A DNA stretch of 64,000 nt from Vreelandella olivaria (GCF_023507745.1 NZ_JALPZO010000045.1:1-64000); one strand, 5' to 3'. Counted from the first letter of the stretch, positions 1 through 10,604 are shown. The notes: generated by a model from the letters alone, not told the origin. Numbers and translations: made by a program.

Positions 1-87
1 GAACATGGTCCTGGCACCACTAACAATCCGGTGCGGCCCACCCTTGCATTGACAGACAACCCTGTCACCAACTTTTACCAGATCCAT
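1..87 (-). CDS. Partial small protein, possibly DUF2158 (YodC-like)
   Basis: An ATG at 87-85 opens a minus-strand frame that stays open for 29 codons to the left edge of the window. The N-terminus contains KVGDRVVCQCKGGPHRIVSG. This resembles the start of DUF2158/YodC-like small proteins, which typically begin with a KVGD-V-KSGGP-type beta segment. A weak purine-rich site (GAGAAG) lies just upstream of the ATG. The family call is from memory of the motif only, and the gene is cut by the window edge. No function is established for the family. The opposite strand is also open here for about 33 codons but has no recognisable motif. Confidence 0.35.
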   Translation of the reverse strand, partial: MDLVKVGDRVVCQCKGGPHRIVSGARTMF

Positions 88-251
88 GAGACTTCTCGCT
101 AATATCCATGAGGCATGTCATCTGGTACCCGAGAATAGCGATGATTTTTCGGGATGAAAACCCCTACAGAACAGAAGCGTATGGCGGCAATTGCCATGAG
201 TCCCGGTCTTTCTTACGTGCTTGTCTGTGTCCTACAGGCTGACGTGTCTAT

Positions 252-911
252 TTAGCCCATCATTTCATCAATACGATCCACTAGCTTAAAGATGCCGGTA
301 GCCGCCTCACTGATACGTGTTGCCAGCATATAGGCAGGCGTTGTGACCACCCGGTGCTCCAGGTCCACCACGATATCTTCAACGCTGCAACTGCGGTGCA
401 AGCCGCCCATGGCGCTGATCGCCCCGGAAACACTGGGGTCGTGGCCAATGGTTACGGCAATTCCGTCCCCTAGCAGGCGCGGCACCATCACCGGCGCAAT
501 ACACATCAAACCAATAGGCTTCGCCTCCTCCTTAAAGCCCGCCAATGCTTCCTTTAAACTTTCCAGTACCTGCATACCGTCGCCCTGTTCGGCAAAGTCA
601 GACAGGTTTTTGGCAACCCCAAAGCCGCCGGGCACAATAACCGCATCAAACTCATCGGCATTCAGTTCAGTGATCGGCGTGATTTCCCCCCGGGCCAAAC
701 GCGCTGATTCCTGCAATACATTACGCTTATCGCCCTCCACGGGCGCTTGGGTTAAATGGTTAATAACATGGTGCTGCTCCACATCTGGCGCAAAACAGCG
801 ATAACCAATACCTAACTGATCCAGACGCAGTAACGTTAATGTGGTTTCATAGATTTCGGAACCATCAAAAACACCGCAGCCTGCGAGTACTACAGCTACC
901 TGTTTGGTCAT
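252..911 (-). CDS. elbB: Isoprenoid biosynthesis glyoxalase ElbB (DJ-1/PfpI superfamily)
   Basis: This 219-residue cytoplasmic protein matches the ElbB group of the DJ-1/PfpI (class I glutamine amidotransferase-like) superfamily at full length. Visible marks are the N-terminal beta strand followed by GCGVFDGSEIYE (residues 11-22), the PGGFG loop near 94-98, and the nucleophile-elbow cysteine C137 in GLMCIAP. E. coli ElbB has weak glyoxalase activity and was linked to lycopene (isoprenoid) yield; its true substrate is unknown. The start is well supported by AAGGAGA five bases before the ATG. The gene is transcribed divergently from hemB, sharing a roughly 180-base intergenic region. Confidence 0.9.
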   Translation of the reverse strand: MTKQVAVVLAGCGVFDGSEIYETTLTLLRLDQLGIGYRCFAPDVEQHHVINHLTQAPVEGDKRNVLQESARLARGEITPITELNADEFDAVIVPGGFGVAKNLSDFAEQGDGMQVLESLKEALAGFKEEAKPIGLMCIAPVMVPRLLGDGIAVTIGHDPSVSGAISAMGGLHRSCSVEDIVVDLEHRVVTTPAYMLATRISEAATGIFKLVDRIDEMMG

Positions 912-982
912 GCCTATCTCCTTATGGTCGCCTGTATGTTAACCACTTACATTTAGCGACCTGGCCAAATCGTTCACTTTAG

Positions 983-2098
<1,116 letters not shown>

Positions 2099-2116
2099 GA
2101 TGACGCTTCACAGTAA

Positions 2117-2153
2117 CAAGATGACAAACCGGTGACACCGGTTTGTCATCTTT
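2117..2153 (+). terminator. Rho-independent terminator after hemB
   Basis: A near-perfect stem with arms AAGATGACAAACCGG and CCGGTTTGTCATCTT around a short TGACA loop lies 20 bases after the hemB stop. The T-run after it is short (CTTTCCCC), and the stem is nearly symmetric. It separates hemB from ppk, which starts 70 bases further on and so probably has its own promoter. Confidence 0.75.
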
Positions 2154-2223
2154 CCCCTGCATACTGCCTTTATGAAAAGTTATAACGCTATGATGAGTAT
2201 GGGTCATTCACGCGGGGCAGCTT

Positions 2224-4416
2224 ATGGACAACCAAACGCCGGATTCCACGTCTTCAACGCCTTTTGAACCTCAGGGTAGCGAAGGTGAGAGCGTACCACT
2301 ACGTCTTAATCGGACAACCACCGGGGTACAGGCGCGTGAACCCCAGTCGGAAACCGATCTTGACGATCCCCAGCTCTATTTCAACCGGGAGATCTCACAC
2401 CTGAATTTCAATATTCGCGTGTTAGAGCAAGCGCTGGATGATGCGCACCCATTACTGAACAGACTGATGTTTCTGTTGATTTTCTCATCCAATATGGATG
2501 AGTTTTTTGAGATTCGTGTTGCCGGATTGAAGCATCAAATCGCGCTGGGGGATGACACTACCGCCGCTGACGGACGCTTACCCAAAGCCGTGCTGGCACA
2601 CATTTCCGACATCGCCCATCAACAGATTGAACGCCAGTACCAAATTTTAAATGAAACGCTGCTGCCAGCATTAAAATCCCAGGGGCTGCGCTTTCGGCCT
2701 CGGGACCAATGGAACGATGCTCAAAAAAAATGGGTACGGGAGTTTTTCGATAACGAAATTATGCCGGTGATCAGCCCCATTGGCCTGGATCCCTCTCACC
2801 CCTTCCCACGGCTGGTAAATAAAAGCCTCAATTTTATTGTAGAGCTAGAGGGCAAAGATGCCTTTGGCCGCTCCGGTGGGATGGCTATCCTACCCGCACC
2901 CCGCTCATTACCACGCCTAATGGCCCTCCCTAAAGTGCTATGCGCGGAGGGCTTTTCGGAGTATGTGTTTTTATCATCCATGATTCACGCCCACGCAGAA
3001 GAGCTGTTTCCCGGTATGCGTGTGCGTGGCTGTTACCAGTTCCGGCTTACCCGCAATGCAGATATGACGGTTGACCCCGAAGAGGTTTCCGATCTGGCGT
3101 CGGCGCTTCGCGGTGAGCTGCTGGCCCGTCGCTATGGTAGCGGCGTACGTCTCGAAGTGGCCGATAATTGCCCCGATGACTTAACCAGCTTTTTACTGCG
3201 CCAGTTTGAGCTGGAAAGCATTGATTTATACCGGGTACGAGGCCCCGTTAACCTAACGCGTATGATGGCGGTACTGGGCGATGTGGATCGCCCCGAACTA
3301 CTGTACCGCCCCTTTACACCCAATGTACCCAAAGCGCTAAAGGGAGGCAGCCTGTTCAGCGCCATTGCCAGGAGCGATATTCTCCTACACCATCCCTTTC
3401 AGTCTTTTTCACCCATTGAAGATTTATTAAGGGAAGCCGCCCGCGATCCTGACGTATTAGCCATTAAACAGACGCTTTACCGTACCGGGGCCGACTCTTC
3501 CATCGTAAACGCACTGGTAGATGCCGCCAGCCAGGGCAAGGAAGTGACGGTGGTCATTGAGCTTCGGGCCCGCTTTGATGAAGCCGACAACCTGCAACTG
3601 GCATCACGCCTCCAGGAAGCAGGAGCCATTGTGATTTACGGCATCATGGCTTACAAAACCCACGCCAAGATGCTGCATATCGTACGGCGTGAAAAAGGCG
3701 AGCTACGCCACTATGCGCACCTGGGAACCGGCAACTACCACTCGAAAACTGCCAAACTCTATACCGACTACAGTCTGCTGACAGCCAACAAGGCGCTATG
3801 CGCCGATGTACATAAGGTCTTTCAGCAACTTTCCGGCATGGGTCGGGCACGCAAAATTGATACTCTGCTACACGCGCCCTTTACTCTCCATGAACGGCTA
3901 TTGGAAATGATCGACCGGGAAGCCCAGTTGGCTCGTAAAGGCAAACGGGGCCATATTATTATCAAATGTAACTCCCTGACCGAACCCAAACTCATTAAAG
4001 CGCTATATCACGCTTCCCAGGCGGGCGTGGAGTGCGACCTGATCATTCGCGGTATGTGCTGCTTGAAACCGGGTATTGCAGGCGTTTCGGATAATATTCG
4101 CGTGCGCTCCATCATAGGCCGTTTTCTGGAACACACCCGGGTGTTTTACTTTCATAACGATGGTAAATCGGAAACCTGGTGTTCAAGCGCCGATTTCATG
4201 TCACGCAATATGTTTCATCGGGTTGAAACCTGCTTTCCTCTGCTGGATAAAAAGCTTGCCACCCGGGTGCGTAAAGACCTGGAAACCTATCTCGTCGATA
4301 ACTGCCAGAGCTGGTTACTACAGAGCGATGGCAGCTATCAGTTACAGGACCCTGGGAACAGCGATGCCATCAGCGCACAGGAAACGCTGCTCTATGCCTA
4401 CTCCTCAAAAAGCTAG
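2224..4416 (+). CDS. ppk1: Polyphosphate kinase 1
   Basis: PPK1 reversibly transfers the gamma phosphate of ATP to long-chain polyphosphate and is peripheral to the inner membrane. The 730-residue product has the usual N, H, C1 and C2 domains. The autophosphorylated histidine region is clear: H480 in KTHAKMLHI and H499 in YAHLGTGNYHSKTAKLYTDY, 19 residues apart as in E. coli (435 and 454). The first 45 residues are a polar, low-complexity extension before YFNREISHLNFN, where most homologues begin. The hemB-ppk neighbourhood is also found in Pseudomonas. No ppx gene follows; metE is convergent downstream. I see no convincing Pho box upstream. Confidence 0.97.
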   Translation: MDNQTPDSTSSTPFEPQGSEGESVPLRLNRTTTGVQAREPQSETDLDDPQLYFNREISHLNFNIRVLEQALDDAHPLLNRLMFLLIFSSNMDEFFEIRVAGLKHQIALGDDTTAADGRLPKAVLAHISDIAHQQIERQYQILNETLLPALKSQGLRFRPRDQWNDAQKKWVREFFDNEIMPVISPIGLDPSHPFPRLVNKSLNFIVELEGKDAFGRSGGMAILPAPRSLPRLMALPKVLCAEGFSEYVFLSSMIHAHAEELFPGMRVRGCYQFRLTRNADMTVDPEEVSDLASALRGELLARRYGSGVRLEVADNCPDDLTSFLLRQFELESIDLYRVRGPVNLTRMMAVLGDVDRPELLYRPFTPNVPKALKGGSLFSAIARSDILLHHPFQSFSPIEDLLREAARDPDVLAIKQTLYRTGADSSIVNALVDAASQGKEVTVVIELRARFDEADNLQLASRLQEAGAIVIYGIMAYKTHAKMLHIVRREKGELRHYAHLGTGNYHSKTAKLYTDYSLLTANKALCADVHKVFQQLSGMGRARKIDTLLHAPFTLHERLLEMIDREAQLARKGKRGHIIIKCNSLTEPKLIKALYHASQAGVECDLIIRGMCCLKPGIAGVSDNIRVRSIIGRFLEHTRVFYFHNDGKSETWCSSADFMSRNMFHRVETCFPLLDKKLATRVRKDLETYLVDNCQSWLLQSDGSYQLQDPGNSDAISAQETLLYAYSSKS

Positions 4417-4429
4417 TGGCCGCTACTTT

Positions 4430-4463
4430 AAAGCCGCGATGCTCTGAGAGCACCGCGGCTTTT
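4430..4463 (+). terminator. Rho-independent terminator after ppk1
   Basis: The arms AAAGCCGCG and CGCGGCTTT are extended inward by TGCTC/GAGCA around a TGA loop, with one A-C mismatch, and end in TTTT. The stem sits 14 bases after the ppk stop. Read on the minus strand it ends in TTTAAA, so it may also help stop metE transcription coming the other way. Confidence 0.85.
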
Positions 4464-4502
4464 ATCACTATCCTAAAGCACCCTGCTTAGGCACATGGGT
4501 AT

Positions 4503-6800
4503 TTAGGCGTAGCGTTGACGAAGTATCTTTGCGGCTTCCACCATATTCGCCAGGGCGGGTTCCACCTCTGCCCAGCCACGGGTTTTCAGGCCGCAATCCG
4601 GGTTCACCCACAACCGCTCTGCCGGGAGTTTCTCCAGCGCTTTCTCCATCAGCGTCACCATCCATTCGACGTCGGGAATGTTAGGAGTATGGATATCGTA
4701 TACGCCTGGGCCAATCTCGTTTGGGTATGCAAAGTCTTGGAAGGCATCCAGTAACTCCATATCCGAGCGCGACGTTTCTATGGTGATAACATCGGCGTCC
4801 AACGCCGCGATGGCACCAATAATGTCGTTAAACTCAGAGTAACACATATGCGTATGGATCTGGGTGCTATCCGCCACACCTGACGCACTTAGCTGGAAGC
4901 TTTGCACTGCCCAATCGAGATATGTTTGCCATTCGTTCTGGCGTAAAGGCAGACCCTCCCGCAGCGCAGGCTCATCAATTTGAATAATCTGGATACCGGC
5001 CTTTTCCAGGTCCATCACCTCATCGCGCAGAGCCAGGGCAACCTGGCGACAGGTGGTGGCACGGGGCTGGTCATCACGTACGAACGACCATTGCAGGATG
5101 GTGACAGGCCCGGTAAGCATCCCCTTCATGGGCCTTTGCGTCAGGGTTTGGGCGTATTCACTCCAACGCACCGTCATCGGTGTCGGTCGGGTGACATCGC
5201 CAAAGATAACCGGGGGCTTAACACAGCGGGAACCGTAACTCTGTACCCATCCAAAACGGGTAAATGCAAAGCCTTCAAGCTGCTCACCGAAGTACTCCAC
5301 CATGTCATTGCGCTCGGCTTCACCGTGCACCGGCACATCCAACCCCAAGGCCTCCTGGCGTTCCACCGCATAGGCAATTTCTTCACGCATGCGTGCTTCA
5401 TAGTCAGCCTGGCTAAGTTCGCCCGCTTTAAAGGCGCGGCGCGCTGCACGAATCTCCTTCGTCTGCGGAAAGGAGCCAATGGTTGTGGTAGGAAACATCG
5501 GTAACGGTAACGTGCGCCGCTGGGCAACGGCTCTTGCCGCATAGGGTGATTGACGCTGGCTATCCTGTGCGCTGATCGCCGCCAAACGCTCACTGACGGC
5601 AGGTTGGTGAATACGCGCTGATTCACGACGTGCATCCAGAGCACGGGTAGCGTCATTAACCCGCTGTTCATCGACAGCTGTTGCCCGATTATCCACCAGC
5701 CGTGCCAGAGTGACGACTTCATCCAGTTTTTGCCGGGCAAAGGCTAACCAGCTGACTAATTCACCATCAAGTTCCGTCTCCTGAGCCAGATCAACCGGCA
5801 CATGTAATAACGAGCAACTGGGCGCCAGCCATAACCGCTGCCCAAGGCGGACTTTTAGCGGCAGCAAGCGTTCACGCAACACCGCCAAATCGGCACGCCA
5901 GATATTACGGCCATCCACAAAGCCAATGGAAAGTACCTGGTGAGGACTTAGACGATCAATAACACTTTCAACCTGATGCGGTGCACGCACTGCATCAATA
6001 TGCAGCCCCGCCACTGGCAAACGCGTAGTTAATGACAGGTTGTCACCCAAGGCACCAAAATAGGTTGCGAGCAGCAGCTTTACAGGGGCTGAGTGCAGAC
6101 GATGGTAGGCACGCTCATAGGCTTGCTGCCACTCCAGCGGTAAATCCTGTACCAGCGCTGGTTCATCCAACTGTACCCACTCAATGCCCTGGGTAGCCAG
6201 GCGGGCCAGAATCTCGCTATATACGTCCAGCACACTATCCAGCAGTGTCAGACGATTAAAGTCATGGCCTTTGGTTTTACCCAGCCATAGCCACGTCAGC
6301 GGACCAGTGAGCGTGACCTTGGGTGTGAAACCTCCCTGCAGCGCTTCCTCAACTTCGTTGAACAAGCGGCTGGATGCCAGCGTAAATGTCAGACCTTCAT
6401 GCAGCTCAGGTACCAGGTAGTGGTAGTTGGTATCAAAATACTTGGTCATTTCACATGCGGCGGCAGGCTCCCCGCTAGGCGCACGCCCCCTGGCCATACG
6501 AAATGCAGTGTCTATATCAACCTCCCCTGCATTTACTTCTTGCTGGGCTTTAAATCGACCCGGTACGGCACCTAACATCACAGAAACATTGAGCACCTGA
6601 TCGTAAAAAGCAAAGTCTCCTACGCTAACAAAATCCAACCCGGCATTGTGCTGTGTTTGCCAGTGGTGCAAGCGCAAGGTCTGGCCTGCCTGTTCCAGTT
6701 CCGTGCGAGAGACCTCCCCTTTCCAATACGCTTCCGTGACTCGTTTAAGTTCGCGCTGGGCACCGATACGGGGATAGCCGAGAATATGAGAAACTGTCAT
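4503..6800 (-). CDS. metE: Cobalamin-independent methionine synthase
   Basis: MetE transfers the methyl group of 5-methyltetrahydropteroyltri-L-glutamate to homocysteine, making methionine without vitamin B12. The 765-residue protein has the two MetE barrels. The C-terminal zinc ligands are visible as H651 and C653 (HTHMC), E675 (TIETS) and C736 (DCGLKTRGW), each offset by ten from E. coli 641, 643, 665 and 726. The gene is divergent from metR with a 98-base gap that carries MetR-like sites, the classical arrangement. No cobalamin riboswitch fold was noticed in the leader, consistent with MetR/homocysteine control. Confidence 0.97.
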   Translation of the reverse strand: MTVSHILGYPRIGAQRELKRVTEAYWKGEVSRTELEQAGQTLRLHHWQTQHNAGLDFVSVGDFAFYDQVLNVSVMLGAVPGRFKAQQEVNAGEVDIDTAFRMARGRAPSGEPAAACEMTKYFDTNYHYLVPELHEGLTFTLASSRLFNEVEEALQGGFTPKVTLTGPLTWLWLGKTKGHDFNRLTLLDSVLDVYSEILARLATQGIEWVQLDEPALVQDLPLEWQQAYERAYHRLHSAPVKLLLATYFGALGDNLSLTTRLPVAGLHIDAVRAPHQVESVIDRLSPHQVLSIGFVDGRNIWRADLAVLRERLLPLKVRLGQRLWLAPSCSLLHVPVDLAQETELDGELVSWLAFARQKLDEVVTLARLVDNRATAVDEQRVNDATRALDARRESARIHQPAVSERLAAISAQDSQRQSPYAARAVAQRRTLPLPMFPTTTIGSFPQTKEIRAARRAFKAGELSQADYEARMREEIAYAVERQEALGLDVPVHGEAERNDMVEYFGEQLEGFAFTRFGWVQSYGSRCVKPPVIFGDVTRPTPMTVRWSEYAQTLTQRPMKGMLTGPVTILQWSFVRDDQPRATTCRQVALALRDEVMDLEKAGIQIIQIDEPALREGLPLRQNEWQTYLDWAVQSFQLSASGVADSTQIHTHMCYSEFNDIIGAIAALDADVITIETSRSDMELLDAFQDFAYPNEIGPGVYDIHTPNIPDVEWMVTLMEKALEKLPAERLWVNPDCGLKTRGWAEVEPALANMVEAAKILRQRYA

Positions 6801-6816
6801 GATGAAGCCTTACAAC

Positions 6817-6830
6817 GTGAATGATTTCAC
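6817..6830. promoter_or_regulatory. Candidate MetR operator in the metE-metR intergenic region
   Basis: GTGAATGATTTCAC is an inverted repeat of GTGAA and TTCAC separated by four bases, lying 17-30 bases upstream of the metE start. The published MetR consensus is TGAA-N5-TTCA, so the spacing here is one base short. A second candidate, TGAAAAATACTCA at 6884-6896, has the right spacing with one mismatch and sits just before the metR start, where MetR could repress itself. Both are inferences from sequence. Confidence 0.5.
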
Positions 6831-6898
6831 ACAGTCTGATCACCCCAAAAAATGAATCAAACTAAAGTTTTTAATACAAAACATGAAAAATACTCACC

Positions 6899-7837
6899 AT
6901 GATTGAATTACGACATCTGCGTACACTGCTTGCTCTACGGGAAACCGGTTCGCTGGTGGAGGCCGCTGAGCGTATCCACCTTACTCAGTCAGCATTGTCG
7001 CATCAGTTGAAAGACCTGGAAGGCCGGGTAGACAGCGCGTTATTTGTCCGTAAAACACGCCCCGTGGAATTTACCCGTGCGGGGCTGCGCCTGCTGGCCC
7101 TGGCCGATCAAATTCTTCCTGAAGTGCGCAAAGCGGAGCGCGATCTTGCACGCCTGGCGGGCACCGAGCAGGGGCGCCTGCATATGGCCATTGAGTGCCA
7201 TAGCTGCTTTCAGTGGCTTATGCCCACGGTGGATTATTTTCGAGATCACTGGCCTGAGGTGGAAATCGATATTCCCAGCGGTCACCACTTTGATCCGCTG
7301 CCCGCGCTTGCCCGCGAACAGCTTGATTTGGTGATTACCGCGGACCCTCAACCGCTTGAAGGCGTCCATTATGCTCCGTTGTTTCGCTACGAGGGGTTAC
7401 TGGCCGTTGCCCGGCAGCATCGCTTTGCCGGACAACCTTTTATTGAACCTCAGGATCTTGCTGACGAGACGCTGATCACCTACCCGGTGGAACAATCCCG
7501 GCTGGATGTCTTTACCCAGTTTCTGAGTCCTGCCAATGTGCGCCCCAAGGAGATTCGGACTGCTGAGCTTACCATCATGATGATGCAGTTAGTGGCCAGT
7601 GGCCGTGGTGTCTGCGCCCTGCCGAACTGGGCACTTACCGAGTACCTGGAACGTGACTATGTAAGCGCAGTTAAATTAGGTGAGCATGGTATTTGGAGCA
7701 CGCTATACGCCGCCATTCGTGAGGAAAACCTTGACGCACCCTGGATGCAGGACTTTTTACGCACAGCCAGGGACACCTCATTTGCCGTGTTGTCAGGTAT
7801 TAAGCCAGCGTATCGCGACGAGGAATCAGCAGCGTAA
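6899..7837 (+). CDS. metR: LysR-type transcriptional regulator MetR
   Basis: MetR is the homocysteine-responsive activator of metE and other methionine genes. The 312-residue protein has the LysR winged helix-turn-helix at about residues 3-60 (motif ERIHLTQSALSHQLKDLE) and a periplasmic-binding-like effector domain with the MetR-type motif ECHSCFQWLMP. Its position divergent from metE supports the call over other LysR members. The 3' end overlaps the convergent histidine kinase gene by 38 bases (7800-7837), so the last 12 codons of metR are also the antisense of the kinase terminus. Confidence 0.93.
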   Translation: MIELRHLRTLLALRETGSLVEAAERIHLTQSALSHQLKDLEGRVDSALFVRKTRPVEFTRAGLRLLALADQILPEVRKAERDLARLAGTEQGRLHMAIECHSCFQWLMPTVDYFRDHWPEVEIDIPSGHHFDPLPALAREQLDLVITADPQPLEGVHYAPLFRYEGLLAVARQHRFAGQPFIEPQDLADETLITYPVEQSRLDVFTQFLSPANVRPKEIRTAELTIMMMQLVASGRGVCALPNWALTEYLERDYVSAVKLGEHGIWSTLYAAIREENLDAPWMQDFLRTARDTSFAVLSGIKPAYRDEESAA

Positions 7838-9407
7838 AACGTGCGCCCCCAAGGGCTGGGCTGGAGTCGACAGTCACGCTGCCCCCATGCCCGGCCATGA
7901 TTTTCTGGACAATGGAGAGACCCAATCCATACCCACCGGAGCTACGGGCACGGCTGTCATCAAGCCGGGCAAACGGTTTGAAAATATCCGCCCTCGCCTC
8001 AAGAGGAATGCCGGGGCCGTCATCTTCAACATCAATACGCACTAAATGCGGCTCATCCCATAGGCGAATCATCACCTGGGATTTACCGTAGCGGCAGGCG
8101 TTGCTCACCAGATTTTGCAACGCACGCTGCAAGTAGCGGGGCTCTGCCATCAACTCAATTTCCGGGCTGGTTGCTAACACCAGGTTCAGCCCTTTATGCA
8201 ACGGCGTAAGCGTGTCGATAACACGTTCCGCCATCGCCCGACACTCTACCAGTGTCATTTCAAGCTCTGCGCCATTAACAGCTTCCCCCCCCAGGCGAGC
8301 ATAGGTAAGAATTTCATCCACCAGATCATCAAGTTCCGCAATATCGGCATCGATTCCCTGCAACTGGCGCCGGATTGCCGGCTGGTCGGTCATGTCTTCA
8401 ACCATTTGCACTGCAAAACGAATACGCGCCACAGGGGTGCGCAATTCATGGGAAACGGCACGAATCATCTCCTGCTGGCCACGGAGCAGCGTCTGTACCT
8501 GGTTGGCCATTCCATTGAACGCCATCCCCAGGCGGCCTAAAAAATCGCCACTTTCCACTTTGACCCGGGTTTCCAAACGGCCACTGGCTATACGCGTCGC
8601 GGCCAGTTCCAACCGCGACATACGGGCCTCTATACTGCGCATAATCAAGTAAATAATCAGGCTAAGGACAACCATTAACCCAATCAACAAAGGCAAATGA
8701 AGATTGAGTGGCAAGGTATCACCACGGGTGATAGGGCCAGCCTGAAGCCACTGATATTCTCCAGGCAACTGGTAGAGCAAGGTAACCGACAGCTTATCAG
8801 AAGCCAGGCGTGTGATGACGCCACCCAACGTCAACTGGAACTGCTGCTCCGCAATAAGATCATCAGGGGGGGTGGAGAGCAGCGCCAGAGGCCAGCTTCC
8901 CGGACGAAGTGAGGCAAGCGCTTCCAGGCGCTCTGCTCTCGGCATACTGGCAAGCCACTCGCCCAACAACACCATACTGCCTTGCCACTGCCGCTCACTC
9001 CAGGCCACCAGGGTGGCCTCCAGCATCCAGCTCTCTTCAGTGCTGTCATCGGGTATTCGTTGGCGCAACCGCCAGGGGTCCTCAGTGACGAGTACTGTGC
9101 CCCGCCCAATACGCTCCCGCTCAAAATAGCCAAGATCAACGTCGTGGAGTTTGCGCAGCGACAGCTGCATACCTAACACATCAGAAAAGTGGCTTAGCCG
9201 CTCTTGCCGCTCATCAACCGGTATATCTGCCAGTTGTTGTGTCATTAACGACATGGGCAGTGCGGCAAGCTGCTCACGATAATCCTCCCGGCGGACCTGC
9301 TCAATGAATGAGCGCCCCCCAAGAGCTATCAGAAATACGACACACAACGCGAGCCCCAGCAGTAAATAGAACCTTAAGAACGAACCGTGGCTGAGCACTC
9401 GCCGCAT
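7800..9407 (-). CDS. RstB-like sensor histidine kinase
   Basis: This 535-residue inner-membrane kinase has TM1 at about residues 10-30, a large periplasmic region (about 31-230), TM2 at about 235-258, HAMP, then HisKA with phospho-acceptor H320 in AVSHELRTPVARIRF, and HATPase with N box (LQNLVSNACRYG), DDGPGIP and GGYGLGLSIV. HAMP and HisKA resemble E. coli RstB most. It lies 18 bases downstream of its response regulator gene and is co-transcribed with it. The periplasmic sensor domain is longer than in E. coli RstB, and the stimulus is unknown. It overlaps metR tail to tail by 38 bases. Confidence 0.85.
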   Translation of the reverse strand: MRRVLSHGSFLRFYLLLGLALCVVFLIALGGRSFIEQVRREDYREQLAALPMSLMTQQLADIPVDERQERLSHFSDVLGMQLSLRKLHDVDLGYFERERIGRGTVLVTEDPWRLRQRIPDDSTEESWMLEATLVAWSERQWQGSMVLLGEWLASMPRAERLEALASLRPGSWPLALLSTPPDDLIAEQQFQLTLGGVITRLASDKLSVTLLYQLPGEYQWLQAGPITRGDTLPLNLHLPLLIGLMVVLSLIIYLIMRSIEARMSRLELAATRIASGRLETRVKVESGDFLGRLGMAFNGMANQVQTLLRGQQEMIRAVSHELRTPVARIRFAVQMVEDMTDQPAIRRQLQGIDADIAELDDLVDEILTYARLGGEAVNGAELEMTLVECRAMAERVIDTLTPLHKGLNLVLATSPEIELMAEPRYLQRALQNLVSNACRYGKSQVMIRLWDEPHLVRIDVEDDGPGIPLEARADIFKPFARLDDSRARSSGGYGLGLSIVQKIMAGHGGSVTVDSSPALGGARFTLLIPRRDTLA

Positions 9408-9425
9408 GAGGCGAACCTCTCTTAA

Positions 9426-10184
9426 TTAGCTGTCTTTAACAAAAAGGTAACCCTTGCTGCGCACTGTTTTAATACGGTGTGGCTGGTTAGGGTCATCACC
9501 GATTTTGGGCCGAATACGCGAAACGCGCACATCGATTGAGCGATCCTGGCCATCATATTTTATGCCACGTAAATCGCTAAAAATTTCTTCACGGGTTAAT
9601 ACACGCCCGGCATTACGAGCCAACAACCATAGAAGGTCAAATTCAGCACTGGTCAGGTCGATGCGCTCACTAGACAACCACGCCTCGCGGGTAGCATTAT
9701 CGATCTCCAGGTTCTCGAACTTAAGGCGCATTTCGCCGTCGGGAGCAGGCCCATCGGCACGCCGTAAGAGCGCGCGCATACGTGCTAACAACACTCGGGG
9801 CTGAACAGGCTTGGGCACATAGTCATCAGCCCCCATTTCCAGCCCCAGCACCTGATCAAGGTCGTCGGTGCGGGCCGTTAGCATCATGATGGGCCCGGCA
9901 AAATTAGGCCGCACCCGGCGACAAATAGCTAAACCATCTTCACCAGGTAGCATTAGATCGAGGATGACCAAGTCAGGCTGCAGGGTCAAAATACGGTCAA
10001 CCCCTTTCGCGCCATCTGCTTCCAGTGTGACCTGAAAGCCATTGGCTTCCAGATATTCACGGGTGAGTTCCGCCAAACGCTGGTCATCTTCGATTATCAG
10101 CACGTGGTCTTGATCGGGATATTCAGGCATTATCGACTCTTGTGACCCAAGTGCCTGAAATTGCTGTTCCAAGTGATCTACCAT
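9426..10184 (-). CDS. RstA-like OmpR-family response regulator
   Basis: The protein has an N-terminal receiver domain with acidic pocket IIEDD, phospho-acceptor D76 (VILDLMLPGEDG) and the conserved switch lysine in YVPKPVQPRVLLARMRALLRR. A C-terminal OmpR/PhoB winged helix carries SFDLLWLLA-like and RSIDVRVSRIRPKIGDD segments and ends RIKTVRSKGYLF, as in RstA/CpxR. It heads a two-gene operon with the kinase. Two starts are possible: the first ATG at 10184 gives 252 residues, while the internal ATG at 10130 (AAGAG six bases upstream) gives 234 residues beginning MPEYPDQDHVLIIEDD, the more usual length. The choice is open. Confidence 0.88.
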   Translation of the reverse strand: MVDHLEQQFQALGSQESIMPEYPDQDHVLIIEDDQRLAELTREYLEANGFQVTLEADGAKGVDRILTLQPDLVILDLMLPGEDGLAICRRVRPNFAGPIMMLTARTDDLDQVLGLEMGADDYVPKPVQPRVLLARMRALLRRADGPAPDGEMRLKFENLEIDNATREAWLSSERIDLTSAEFDLLWLLARNAGRVLTREEIFSDLRGIKYDGQDRSIDVRVSRIRPKIGDDPNQPHRIKTVRSKGYLFVKDS

Positions 10185-10415
10185 CCTTTTTCTTCACTCC
10201 GCTTAGGCCGTTTGTATTATCACCTGCTCACCCTACGCAGAAGCAGGCTGTGATAACGTTCAGGATACCTCAAAATCATCCAAACACCTGGCTCCTTCCC
10301 CTTTTCTTCACTTATCCAAGCTTAACAGGCATTAATGGAGCACCTTGATTCTTCCACCGTCAAGCGCTAATGTGGGTAAGGCTAACTGTCGACAATCTGA
10401 CAGGAGGAGAAAGCC

Positions 10416-10556
10416 ATGGGAAATGGCAAGACTAAAAGTGTTATCAAACGTGTTTATGTTCCTACTCAGGTGCGTGATTTGCCCAACGGGGAGAAACTAA
10501 AAATCCCAGGGCACTATAAGGCACCGCCCGATGATGGCAACAACTCGCTTGACTAG
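10416..10556 (+). CDS. 46-residue microprotein of unknown function
   Basis: An ATG with a near-ideal Shine-Dalgarno (CAGGAGGAGAAAGCC before ATG) opens a 46-codon frame that is followed 15 bases later by a textbook terminator. The product is basic at its N-terminus (GKTKSVIKRVYVP), has a central VRDLPNGEKLKIPGHYK segment, and ends acidic (PPDDGNNSLD). It has no signal peptide or membrane segment. The ribosome site and isolated transcription unit argue it is a real gene. I do not recognise the family. It may be expressed from a promoter in the 230-base gap behind the response regulator gene. Confidence 0.65.
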   Translation: MGNGKTKSVIKRVYVPTQVRDLPNGEKLKIPGHYKAPPDDGNNSLD

Positions 10557-10571
10557 CATACATCGGTAACG

Positions 10572-10604
10572 AAAAAGGCAGGCCCCTGGAGGCCTGCCTT
10601 TTTT
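10572..10604. terminator. Bidirectional Rho-independent terminator
   Basis: AAAAAGGCAGGCC and GGCCTGCCTTTTT form a 13-base perfect stem with a six-base loop, flanked by T-runs on both strands. It serves the 46-codon gene on the plus strand and the small membrane protein gene on the minus strand. Confidence 0.92.

Noticed and set aside
2140..2223. Pho box upstream of ppk1
   Set aside because: Only one half (TTGTCATC), part of the hemB terminator, resembles the CTGTCAT repeat; no properly spaced second copy.
6801..6898. Cobalamin riboswitch in the metE leader
   Set aside because: The gap is only 98 bases and shows no B12-box-like sequence.
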